From NCBI GenBank assembly GCA_946554445.1, contig CAMNSD010000018.1, positions 1 through 64,000 on the forward strand: DNA of 64,000 bases, in the 5' to 3' direction. This document shows positions 15,266 to 22,696 of the stretch, piece after piece. How positions within the stretch are numbered: the stretch's first letter is position 1; every line of letters begins with the position of its first letter. A model generated the notes under the pieces. It worked only from the letters and a program-made list of their open reading frames with translations. It ran no database searches and was not told where the DNA came from. The translations under genes were made by a program, and so were the position numbers. The DNA comes from an uncultured Lachnospiraceae bacterium. Lineage in GTDB: Bacteria > Bacillota > Clostridia > Lachnospirales > Lachnospiraceae.

Positions 15266-15366
15266 AGCCAGAAGGCGTAAAGTGTCCTGCACTTTATACT
15301 TTCTGACTCCGTACAAACTTAAACAGCGTGTGCTTTTCGTTCTGGAACTGCACAAAATTCAATAAC
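15266..15366 (-). promoter_or_regulatory. ligA leader RNA with intrinsic terminator (attenuator)
   Basis: Transcribed on the minus strand between the ligA promoter and gene. It has a 5' box ATTGAATTTTGTGC (15363-15350), then GCACACGCTGTTTA (15333-15320), then GTCAGAAA at the foot of a long hairpin. The hairpin arms (15290-15308 and 15266-15284) enclose TCCTG and are followed on the minus strand by TTTTTT. TGTGC of box 1 can pair with GCACA of box 2. The same three boxes occur in the ssb leader, so this is likely a shared control RNA. Of the gap 15051-15517, the part 15051-15265 shows nothing else to me. Confidence 0.65.
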
Positions 15367-15372
15367 ATAATC

Positions 15373-15421
15373 AGGATACCACAAGATATAGATATAGTCA
15401 ATAGCAAAACACAAGATATAG
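15373..15421 (-). promoter_or_regulatory. ligA promoter with flanking direct repeats
   Basis: On the minus strand, TTGACT (15401-15396), 17 bp and TATCCT (15378-15373). ACAAGATATAG occurs at 15381-15391 within the spacer and again at 15411-15421 upstream of the -35 box. This is a 30-bp period, so a regulator could bind both copies on one DNA face. Confidence 0.65.
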
Positions 15422-15424
15422 AAA

Positions 15425-15450
15425 ATGGGAAGGCCAAAAGACCTTCCCAT
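15425..15450 (-). terminator. Terminator of the 15.5-22.7 kb gene block
   Basis: ATGGGAAGG (15425-15433) pairs perfectly with CCTTCCCAT (15442-15450) around an 8-base loop, and TTT follows on the minus strand. It ends the long run of minus-strand genes just before the ligA promoter. Confidence 0.75.
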
Positions 15451-15517
15451 GGTGTTTAATTCTGCCGGAAAAAGATGTCATTCCAAAGAACCTTTTCAGA
15501 GTATTCGTTAAGAGAAT

Positions 15518-16339
15518 TTAGGCTTCAGAAGGGGTGATGTACTTTGCAATCATTTCCGCCCTGAAGATGGAATCCTCCAGTACCCGGTTAAATTCTGCTA
15601 TACGGTTTTCGGATAACAGGAGTTTCAACAATGCCGCCATTTGATCTTTTCCCTCTGCAACGCCTTTTTCGTAACATGATTTAGTTATCCGTTTCTTCAG
15701 CAGCGCCGCATTTGCAAGCGTGAGAAAATTGTCAGTCAGATACAGGCTTTTCTGCTCTATCTGGATGGAATAGTGGTTCTCGGAATACTGTCCGTCAAGG
15801 TAGCCTTCGTAAAAATCCTCGGACGACTCGGTGCAGAAATCTTCCCGATGTTTCCAGATGTCAAGTATGCTGCTGTGTAGTTCATAATGCAGCCTGTTAT
15901 GGAAAATGTACCTTGCATCTTCATAGTTAGCACACAGTTCCACTGTGCATCCGGTGCTGCCGTCAGAAGCCCAGTCCTGAATAATTGCAAAAACCGGAAC
16001 ATCAGGGCAGTCTTTTTCAGGGGTTCCGAGTGGTTTTATCATTTCCGGAGCCATGATGACTTCATCAAGGCAGATGTCATCAAGTTCTTTGGGTTCCCCG
16101 CATAGACATGAAAAAGTTTTTTTCAGATCCTCAATTTCATGGGGTAACACCGGAGGTTCAAAGCAGCAGTAAATGTCCGGTGTATCGTTTTCAGTTTCTT
16201 TGTTATCGCCGTCGCGGATTTCAGTAATGGTTCCGTATAGTCCCTTATATTCGCTGGCATCAGTTCCGATTACGGCTTCACCGATGATATATGTGGTTCC
16301 TTTGTGTTTGAAAGTAGCGCCCGTTCTGTCAATGACCAT
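15518..16339 (-). CDS. Uncharacterised protein, 273 aa
   Basis: An unrecognised acidic protein, last gene of a block of seven short unknown genes. The N-terminal part has beta-strand character (TTYIIGEAVIG), a middle Cys/Pro-rich stretch includes CCFEPPVLPHE, and the C-terminal third is helical with KKRITKSCYEKGVAEGKDQ. That last pattern (basic, then GxAEGK) is similar in feel to Rpn C-termini, but no nuclease core is present. AGAGGATAATTTT precedes the ATG. Confidence 0.65.
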   Translation of the reverse strand: MVIDRTGATFKHKGTTYIIGEAVIGTDASEYKGLYGTITEIRDGDNKETENDTPDIYCCFEPPVLPHEIEDLKKTFSCLCGEPKELDDICLDEVIMAPEMIKPLGTPEKDCPDVPVFAIIQDWASDGSTGCTVELCANYEDARYIFHNRLHYELHSSILDIWKHREDFCTESSEDFYEGYLDGQYSENHYSIQIEQKSLYLTDNFLTLANAALLKKRITKSCYEKGVAEGKDQMAALLKLLLSENRIAEFNRVLEDSIFRAEMIAKYITPSEA

Positions 16340-16365
16340 AAAATTATCCTCTCTTTCGTTTAAAG

Positions 16366-17112
16366 TTATTTTGCTGTTTTTGTTCTGTTTTTTAGTTCCT
16401 TCAGGTTTTCCATGTGCCTCTCGGCAAAGATGCTGAAGCTCTCGTCCAGATAAGTCTGTCCAGTTTCCTCCATTAGTTTCATGGCTTCTCTTTGCTGAAG
16501 ATACCAGTCTGTCTGGGAGGTTTTCTCCTTATTGCAGACGAGGAGGGTAACGATGGACTTTGGGTATTTCAAATCATGCAGCCTGAAATTTTCTGCATAG
16601 TGCTGTGCTGCTTCCAGATCGTCAAAGATGTCGTGATAGAGCCTTTGCACCAATGGAACGCCTTTGGACGGTGTAAGGAAATCCTCCGTCACGATATAGC
16701 CGAGCTGCTCATTCGGGATGTCTTCTGCATGGTAGGTTGTGATATAGGAAACCTGACCGAAAGCGTAATCCCGCATCAGCGCCCGTTCATTGCCGTCAAA
16801 GGCAGCTTCGTTTTCAAAATATATCTTCCCGTTTGCTTCAAAGGTTTCACATTCCTGATAGGTCACGTTTCCGGAAATGTCCTTTTCTTCAGACTTGATC
16901 ATAAACTGAAAGCAGGATTTTTCGGAGAGCGCCTGCAGGACTTTTTCCCTGATACCTTCCACATAGGGGAAGTCTTTGGCAATGTCATCAGCAATGACTT
17001 CCGGGACAAGAGCATCGTCAATATCATAGGAACCGCTGCTTTTTAACTGTTCGTTGATAGTACGGGAGTCATGCCAGTCGATGCCCCCGTAGGTTGATGC
17101 AGTAATATACAT
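16366..17112 (-). CDS. Uncharacterised protein, 248 aa
   Basis: I place the start at MYITAS (17112), which has GGAGG 5 bases upstream, rather than at the frame's first ATG, which lies ahead of that ribosome site. The protein is acidic and soluble, with many aromatic residues and no visible domain. It ends in a basic tail (ELKNRTKTAK). It shares style with its neighbours, which look like a set of element-specific accessory proteins. Confidence 0.65.
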   Translation of the reverse strand: MYITASTYGGIDWHDSRTINEQLKSSGSYDIDDALVPEVIADDIAKDFPYVEGIREKVLQALSEKSCFQFMIKSEEKDISGNVTYQECETFEANGKIYFENEAAFDGNERALMRDYAFGQVSYITTYHAEDIPNEQLGYIVTEDFLTPSKGVPLVQRLYHDIFDDLEAAQHYAENFRLHDLKYPKSIVTLLVCNKEKTSQTDWYLQQREAMKLMEETGQTYLDESFSIFAERHMENLKELKNRTKTAK

Positions 17113-17165
17113 AAGATCCTCCATTCTTATCATTTCATATGTATTTGTTACCTGACTTACTGCGC

Positions 17166-17720
17166 TCAGACATATGCAGTTTTGGGGAGAGTGACACCCT
17201 CCCGGCTTTTTATGGCAGACTGGTGGTAATCCAGCTCCGTGATGACCGCCTCGATGGTGTCAAATGCTGCGGACAGTTCCAGATACCGGGTGATAAAACC
17301 GGTGACCTCCGTATAGAGGAACATCTGCTGCTGTTTGGTCAGCCGGTTCAGGGCGGAAATCCGTTTCTGTTTTTCCACCCATTCGTCTGCGCAGTAGATA
17401 TTTTCATGTTCCAGAAGCTCCTTCATGTCGGTGTCGGATAGCATTGCCGCCGCCGTGTTGAACCAGGCAGTAGCCGTCTGGCTGCAGTTGTCCTCATCAC
17501 AAAAGGCAATCTTTTTTGCAGGCATCTGCCACCAGAGCCTGCTCTTAATTTCATCCAATTCTGTATACAGGTCAGCCGCCATGTTGCATAATTCATTGAT
17601 CTGGTCGCAGTAATGATCCCAGTAAGGGCTGTCCTTCTCATTTCCGTTGTAGCAATAGTCCATTATTTTATCCAGCCCATCTGATATGGACCATATATCC
17701 AGCTTTTTATAAAGTGCCAT
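17166..17720 (-). CDS. Uncharacterised helical protein, 184 aa
   Basis: Largely alpha-helical, acidic protein with alternating Leu and charged residues throughout. The middle section (WWQMPAKKIAFCDEDN) is the only part with a distinctive pattern. It belongs to the same minus-strand block, 15 bp downstream of the next gene up, with a perfect GGAGGAGT site. No family recognised. Confidence 0.65.
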   Translation of the reverse strand: MALYKKLDIWSISDGLDKIMDYCYNGNEKDSPYWDHYCDQINELCNMAADLYTELDEIKSRLWWQMPAKKIAFCDEDNCSQTATAWFNTAAAMLSDTDMKELLEHENIYCADEWVEKQKRISALNRLTKQQQMFLYTEVTGFITRYLELSAAFDTIEAVITELDYHQSAIKSREGVTLPKTAYV

Positions 17721-17735
17721 TTCCTACTCCTCCTA

Positions 17736-18329
17736 TCAGTATGGGTTCACAAATTCATGGATGGAAACGCAGTCTTCATCCAGATGTTCTTTTAATTCCT
17801 CCAATGTAGCGGCAGAAATACCGCCGCGTTCCTGAAACCACTGGAACATTTCTTTGTCTGTCTCAAAGTAGAAATCCGTATCGCCTTCTGCAGCATCAAA
17901 GAGTGCATCCAGTGAACCGTCCGCCGCCCTTTCCGACAGATATGCTTTATAGTGAGCTGTCAAATAGGAACCGTTTATGTCCGTATTGATATATATACCA
18001 CACCCGGGTTCCTCCGCCTGCAGTTCAAAACTGACATTGAAGTAGTTTGCAAGGCGTAAATAGGCTTCATACTTAGGACTCCATGCGGAGTCGCAGTACA
18101 GGGTAATGTGCCCGTCTTCCACAAGGGAGGTATCCACCACATCGCTGCGGAGGCACAGACCTTCCGTTGGGATGCCGCTTCGCTCAAATATTCGGCAGAG
18201 CATGGAACCATCCACGGAAGTCCCCGTGGGATAACAGGCGATGAGCGCTTTTCTCAGCGTGGCAAGTCCGCATTCCTGTTCATCAGATGCAGCATAAAAT
18301 ACAACGGTATCCATACAGATATTTGCCAT
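17736..18329 (-). CDS. Uncharacterised protein, 197 aa
   Basis: Start chosen at MANICMDTV (18329), preceded by GGAGGCGGTGTGAA. The product opens with a beta-strand-rich segment (MDTVVFYAAS, then a helix ATLRKALIACYP), a fold resembling proteins annotated as having ferredoxin-like or YubB-type domains. A loop with many Gly, Asp and Ser residues follows. The match is too loose for a firm call. It overlaps nothing and starts one base before the neighbouring gene's stop, so it is probably coupled to it. Confidence 0.6.
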   Translation of the reverse strand: MANICMDTVVFYAASDEQECGLATLRKALIACYPTGTSVDGSMLCRIFERSGIPTEGLCLRSDVVDTSLVEDGHITLYCDSAWSPKYEAYLRLANYFNVSFELQAEEPGCGIYINTDINGSYLTAHYKAYLSERAADGSLDALFDAAEGDTDFYFETDKEMFQWFQERGGISAATLEELKEHLDEDCVSIHEFVNPY

Positions 18330-18330
18330 T

Positions 18331-18933
18331 TCACACCGCCTCCTTCCCGTCATCTGCGTGGAAGAACGCAGTGATGTCCCATTCGCCTTTTAGGTATTTT
18401 GCCGCCGGGCATTCCACGCTGCCGTCTTCCTTATTGCACGAACAGCTTCCGTTATGGTGCGTGGAGATCAGGGAGGCGAGGGTTTCCCACCGGACTATCC
18501 TGTCATTTGCCTCGGCAATGCTGCTGCAGCGGTGGTATCTGCCGCAGTCCTGCTCACAGTCTGCCATATCTTTCTCAACGCCCATGCAGACCGCAGGGAC
18601 CATCTCTGAGAGAGTCAGGAAAAACTGCGGCTTGAGGGATTCGTTGTGAAGGTGGTTGAGTGTGAGTTCGATCAGGTCATTATGCCCCATGTTGGCGTCA
18701 TAAAAATCATCAAAGCACATACAGAGCCAGTCCGACAATTCAGGAAATTCCTCAAGGTGTCCTGAATGGAAACGGGTATCCGGGTCCTGTGCGGCATCCG
18801 CAAGGGCATTGGCAAAGTCCTCATCCAGATAGCGGCGTTCCATGATGCGGTAGGCTTTCCCCAGCTCATCGTCAGTGAGGGTGATGGTGGTCTTTTGCCG
18901 GTTTATGGTTCTTTCAATCTGTAAATCTTTCAT
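18331..18933 (-). CDS. Uncharacterised protein, 200 aa
   Basis: An acidic protein starting with TINRQKTTITLTDDELGKAY, a form seen in short element proteins that open with a beta-strand pair. The middle is helical. A Cys-rich section near the C-terminus (CEQDCGRYHRC, then CSCNKEDG and VECPAAKY) could bind a metal such as zinc. No enzyme signature. Its stop lies directly before the start of the 17736 gene, indicating one transcript. Confidence 0.6.
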   Translation of the reverse strand: MKDLQIERTINRQKTTITLTDDELGKAYRIMERRYLDEDFANALADAAQDPDTRFHSGHLEEFPELSDWLCMCFDDFYDANMGHNDLIELTLNHLHNESLKPQFFLTLSEMVPAVCMGVEKDMADCEQDCGRYHRCSSIAEANDRIVRWETLASLISTHHNGSCSCNKEDGSVECPAAKYLKGEWDITAFFHADDGKEAV

Positions 18934-18964
18934 TTTGTCCTCCTGTTCTTATGCTGTTTGCTTG

Positions 18965-19504
18965 TCATGCGCTTTTTTCCTGTGGATGCGCATTGTTCTT
19001 TCTGTAAAGCTCCAGTGGAATCCATTTCCCGTCCTGCCAGAAGCAGTGGGTAGCCACGCAGTAGAGCAGCGGCGGCACCTCCGGATTATCCAGACATTCC
19101 TGCGTGATATACAGGGCAAGGTGCCTGGCATAGAAGGATTCCAGATCCGCAAGGATTTTTTTCCGGAGCATTCCCGCAAGGGTTTCAAATTCCGCTATGT
19201 CCTGATGGGAAAAAGCTGCCTTTGAGAGCTGTTTCAGGATGCCGGAGCATCCGATTGTTTCGTTGACAATGGAAACTGCCTCATCAAGATAATCCTTGTG
19301 GATACGGATACCGTCCAGCGCGATTTCCGCCGCATAATCCGATGCCCTGCGCCTGATTTCCGAGCATAACGAGTCATAGGCTTTTTTATACTTTGTCTTC
19401 AGAATGTCAAGGGAAACATTCTCCCGGTTATTCTTCAGGGTAGTCAGGAGCTTTGCAAGTTCCTCCCTGAGCCGGGCAGTTTCCCTGACCTGTGTTCCGT
19501 TCAT
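18965..19504 (-). CDS. Uncharacterised helical protein, 179 aa
   Basis: Start at MNGTQV (19504) with AAAGGAGGACACACC upstream; the six extra codons before it are not needed. The first 90 residues are strongly helical and basic (RLREELAKLLTTLKNNRE), suggesting a coiled coil. The end of the protein holds a compact, aromatic-rich part (YCVATHCFWQDGKWIPLELY). No known family recognised. Confidence 0.6.
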   Translation of the reverse strand: MNGTQVRETARLREELAKLLTTLKNNRENVSLDILKTKYKKAYDSLCSEIRRRASDYAAEIALDGIRIHKDYLDEAVSIVNETIGCSGILKQLSKAAFSHQDIAEFETLAGMLRKKILADLESFYARHLALYITQECLDNPEVPPLLYCVATHCFWQDGKWIPLELYRKNNAHPQEKSA

Positions 19505-19578
19505 GGTGTGTCCTCCTTTCAAAAGGGCCGCCGCATACAGCAGGCAGCCCTTAGTCAGTTTATTTAGGTTTGCAGGGT

Positions 19579-19845
19579 TCAGGCTGTCACACGGAAGCCT
19601 TCCACCGGCGGGGTATTGTAGGAAATGGTGTAAATGCTGTTCTGCGTTTCAAACCGCACATGGCTGGCGGAAGCCTCTAAGATGGACTGTACGGTGGAAG
19701 TGCGGATCAGGTTTCCGTGGTAGAGGTATGTGACAGGGCTGCCCGGCCTTAATACTTCAGCCAGGGAGCCTGTTACGGAAACCTCACGCTTGGGTGTCTG
19801 TCCGTGGTTCTGGTTATTGCTTTTATTTTTGAATATGGTAAGCAT
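19579..19845 (-). CDS. Uncharacterised small protein, 88 aa
   Basis: A short protein with a basic, Asn/Gln-rich N-terminus followed by predicted beta-strands (SPVTYLYHGNLIRTST, HVRFETQNSIYTISY). The all-beta layout suggests a small SH3-like or OB-like fold, which is inference. AAAGGAGGGATATT precedes the ATG. It lies 12 bp downstream of the methyltransferase gene and is likely co-transcribed. Confidence 0.55.
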   Translation of the reverse strand: MLTIFKNKSNNQNHGQTPKREVSVTGSLAEVLRPGSPVTYLYHGNLIRTSTVQSILEASASHVRFETQNSIYTISYNTPPVEGFRVTA

Positions 19846-19857
19846 AATATCCCTCCT

Positions 19858-20913
19858 TTAAGCGACCTTATAGTTCAGGCGGTATGTGCCGTTCCCACAG
19901 GCGGTATACTGGCTCCGGTGTTCATAGATGGTTGCCCGGATACGATCCTTATAGTGATTGTTTTTCTTTGACTTCGGATGGTTCTTCAGCTTTTCGTACA
20001 GTTCTGTCAGCGTGATCTCCCCGCCAACGCTTTCAAGCGTCATGCGGATCAGGTGATGCCATGTCAGGGCAGTCAGGTCCGTGTCGGCAACGGAAAAATA
20101 GCTTTCCCTTGCATAGAGGAAAGGCACCATGAGGGCGTCTTTCTTGTGCAGAAGGAGCAGGTATTCCGTCACAATGGGGATGAACGGTTTCTGGTAGCGC
20201 CTGCTGTCAGAAACACAGTTGAACTGCCCTTTTACGAGAAAGGACTCGAAATCCCCCATGCGCATCATGTCATGCTGGATGGAATAAAACCTGCCCTGCA
20301 TCCGGATGTCGCCCACAAGGACAGCCATGCGGCCGTCTTTACGGAGCGCCATATAAAACTTCCGGATACAGAGGTTCAGCTTTTCCAGAAAGTCGTTGTA
20401 ATTCTCGCAGCGTGACAGGTCATCTGGGTGAGGTTTTCCCCACATATTCCCGGAATACTGAATAATGTTGTGGTAAGGCGGATGGAAAAAGATCAGATCC
20501 GCCGAGTCCTCCACATCATTTTTCAGGGCGTTCCACCCGCCCCTGCCCGCAGACGGGGCAGGGTTTAAGTCATACAGGATGGAGTTTACGCCGAACCGGT
20601 CAGCGGCAGCCTTGCTGGTGCCTGAACCGGACATGGGATCGAGCAGGGTAAACTGTGATGTGTCCTTTCCGTAGTAATGCTTGGTGTCGAGGACGTAGCG
20701 CAGGATGGCGGCTACCACCTCCGGGGAGCAGTTGCCCCGCCACTGGCTGCTTCCGCCGTTTCCGCGCTCAGGAAATGCCATGAATGAGGTCAGCTCTTTC
20801 CCGACACGTTTCCTCAGATTTTCCGTTCCTAATTCCTGTGCGATGCCCTGCCAGTCCGGGCCAAATTCCTGCTCTAAGATGGCGGCTGCACGTCTGATGA
20901 TATTCTGGTCCAT
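19858..20913 (-). CDS. DNA methyltransferase (N6-adenine or N4-cytosine type)
   Basis: A 351-residue SAM-dependent DNA methyltransferase. The SAM-binding motif I is DPMSGSGTSKAA (about residues 92-103). The catalytic motif IV is HPPYHNI (about residues 145-151), an HPPY variant of the D/N-PPY signature. The C-terminal 80 residues look like a winged helix (LTELYEKLKNHPKSKKNNH). The start at 20913 is coupled to the upstream stop (TAATG). No restriction enzyme lies next to it, so it is probably an orphan, perhaps protecting the element from host restriction. Confidence 0.88.
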   Translation of the reverse strand: MDQNIIRRAAAILEQEFGPDWQGIAQELGTENLRKRVGKELTSFMAFPERGNGGSSQWRGNCSPEVVAAILRYVLDTKHYYGKDTSQFTLLDPMSGSGTSKAAADRFGVNSILYDLNPAPSAGRGGWNALKNDVEDSADLIFFHPPYHNIIQYSGNMWGKPHPDDLSRCENYNDFLEKLNLCIRKFYMALRKDGRMAVLVGDIRMQGRFYSIQHDMMRMGDFESFLVKGQFNCVSDSRRYQKPFIPIVTEYLLLLHKKDALMVPFLYARESYFSVADTDLTALTWHHLIRMTLESVGGEITLTELYEKLKNHPKSKKNNHYKDRIRATIYEHRSQYTACGNGTYRLNYKVA

Positions 20914-21368
20914 TATGACACCTCCGCAAGCCGGCTCTGGGCGCATACGGTGATGCGGTCCCTGTAATCAAGAGTTTGTCCGTCCTGAAAGAGAAGGCAG
21001 GCGGATTTTAATGTGACTGGCAGATACACCATGCTTTTTTGATAAAAATATTCCGTGTATACTTCCAGAAGGTAGGTGTCGTGGTATCTGGCGGCAAAAA
21101 AACTAAAATCCAGTTCAGATGCTTCCAGCCCCAGTTTCTCATATTCGTCCGCAAAAATCTTCGGATCAAAATTCCTGATACACGCATTGATGCGGACAAT
21201 GGAGCCTGCGTTTCCTTCCGTGCCGCCCTCTGTGATACTGAAGTCAAGCGGCAGCTCCTTCCCTTCCATCAGGAAGGTCACGGTGCCTACCGAAAGGAAG
21301 GTATCCTTCGGGCGTTCAATGGGAACCAGACTCTCGTACTGCAGTTCCATTCCGTATATTCCATTCAT
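20913..21368 (-). CDS. Uncharacterised protein, 151 aa
   Basis: A beta-strand-rich, acidic protein with no signal peptide. It contains KDTFLSVGTVTFLMEGKELPLDF (about residues 21-43, split here by its strand pattern) and a second half with many Tyr and Phe residues. It is translationally coupled to the methyltransferase downstream by a TAATG overlap, hinting at a shared role. No domain recognised. Confidence 0.6.
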   Translation of the reverse strand: MNGIYGMELQYESLVPIERPKDTFLSVGTVTFLMEGKELPLDFSITEGGTEGNAGSIVRINACIRNFDPKIFADEYEKLGLEASELDFSFFAARYHDTYLLEVYTEYFYQKSMVYLPVTLKSACLLFQDGQTLDYRDRITVCAQSRLAEVS

Positions 21369-21386
21369 GTTTTCTTCACTCCTTTG

Positions 21387-21923
21387 CTAAAAATTTATTT
21401 CCGTAAGTCGCATCCTCATGCGGCGGAACCGCCCATTGATGCTATGCACGGTGGTAGAAAATATTTCTGCGATTTCCCGGCAGGTCAGCCCGTCTGCTTT
21501 CAGGTGTACCATCTGCTGTTCTGTTTCTGTCAGGCAGGAAAGTATCTCCATTGCAAGCAGGCGGTCAGCCGTTTGAGTCGGTATGTCCTTCTGGCGGTCA
21601 GGCAGGACTTCATCCAGAGCCAACCCGTTATTTGTAACGGCATAGATACTGACGGTAGGCGCCTTGCGCTTTGGCTTGTTTTCATAAGCGTAATGTTTGC
21701 TCAGGCAGTCGCTCATTTTTGTCCATGCAATCGTGTCAAACTGGAAACGGGACAGGGCAGGGTTTTCGTTATATTCCTGAACTGCGTGGAGATACCCGAA
21801 GATCACGATGTCATAATAATCGTCAACCGGGAGTCTTTTCTGCTGCAGGAAGCGGAATACAATATTCTGGTGTTCCTCTGCGAACTGTCTCTGTAAGGGT
21901 GTCATTTCATGTAATCTGCTCAT
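21387..21923 (-). CDS. Sigma-70 family RNA polymerase sigma-like factor
   Basis: A 178-residue protein with a region-2-like first half (RQFAEEHQNIVFRFLQQ, DDYYDIVIFGYLHAVQ) and a clear region 4 helix-turn-helix at the end (LTETEQQMVHLKADGLTCREIAEIF, then a basic helix). Such small sigma-like factors on Clostridia elements direct polymerase to element promoters or act as activators. A terminator just upstream at 21949 separates it from the preceding genes, so it likely has its own promoter or depends on read-through. AAGGAGAAAAACAT precedes the ATG. Confidence 0.75.
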   Translation of the reverse strand: MSRLHEMTPLQRQFAEEHQNIVFRFLQQKRLPVDDYYDIVIFGYLHAVQEYNENPALSRFQFDTIAWTKMSDCLSKHYAYENKPKRKAPTVSIYAVTNNGLALDEVLPDRQKDIPTQTADRLLAMEILSCLTETEQQMVHLKADGLTCREIAEIFSTTVHSINGRFRRMRMRLTEINF

Positions 21924-21948
21924 ATGTTTTTCTCCTTTTCCTGAAAAA

Positions 21949-21983
21949 AAGGGAATACCGCTCCGGCATTCCCTTCTTAAACA
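21949..21983 (-). terminator. Terminator after the 22013 gene
   Basis: AAGGGAATACC (21949-21959) pairs with GGCATTCCCTT (21965-21975). On the minus strand a run of seven T follows. It ends the VWA/MoxR block and reduces read-through into the sigma-like gene. Confidence 0.85.
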
Positions 21984-22012
21984 ATGTTTTATTTGTTGAT
22001 TTATCTGTTCTT

Positions 22013-22669
22013 TTATGCTGCTCTCTGGGCTGCCTGCCTTGCCGCCACCGCGTTTTTCGCTTTGGTGATGAGCGAGGGGGCAATGGCGTGTTCCCAGCAG
22101 TCAATATAGGAGGATACGCTGCTTAAGAGATCAAACAGGTCAAGGTCACTTAAATTGGCATATACCTTTCCCGTACTGACAAAAGAGTTGGGTTTCATGT
22201 AGGTTCCGCCATTGGCATTCTGCTGTGGTATCCCTTTGCCGTTCTCCACTTCAACATACCATGGGAGTTTCCGTACATTCCCTTTGCCGTCCTTGGTGGC
22301 GCGGATGATCCGTACCTTTGAAACTTTTGAGTAGCCCTGTTCATCCTTGTCACCGAAGATTTTATCCTGCTGGAAAGTGTATTCCTGAAAACCGGCGCTC
22401 AGGCGGCTTAAGATGAACTTTGCCTCCTGCGGGGAGATGTTGGCGCATACAGTGACCGCCTTATCCCCGGTGCCTTTGGAATAATCCTTCATCAGAATCC
22501 CGATCAGGGAATGCACCCGCTTCCCGTCTGCGCCTTTTTCACCGCCTGCGTGGATATGGGCATAGGATGTGATGGGTGCGACTTTGAGCTTGTCCTGAAA
22601 TTCCAGCAGTGTCTTGCTGTTCTTATAGACTGCTATCTGGTTTGAGATGTAATCTTCATTCGTATTCAT
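22013..22669 (-). CDS. Uncharacterised protein, 218 aa
   Basis: A basic protein of unknown family following the VWA gene. It has scattered Lys and Gly residues, a central KVRIIRATKDGKGNVRK stretch with strand character and an Ala-rich helical C-terminus (AKNAVAARQAAQRAA). No membrane segment. The close spacing (27 bp) and shared terminator place it in one unit with the VWA protein and AAA+ ATPase, so it may be a substrate or partner of that chaperone-like system. Confidence 0.65.
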   Translation of the reverse strand: MNTNEDYISNQIAVYKNSKTLLEFQDKLKVAPITSYAHIHAGGEKGADGKRVHSLIGILMKDYSKGTGDKAVTVCANISPQEAKFILSRLSAGFQEYTFQQDKIFGDKDEQGYSKVSKVRIIRATKDGKGNVRKLPWYVEVENGKGIPQQNANGGTYMKPNSFVSTGKVYANLSDLDLFDLLSSVSSYIDCWEHAIAPSLITKAKNAVAARQAAQRAA

Positions 22670-22696
22670 GCTGATACCTTCTTTCTGAATTTTGTT

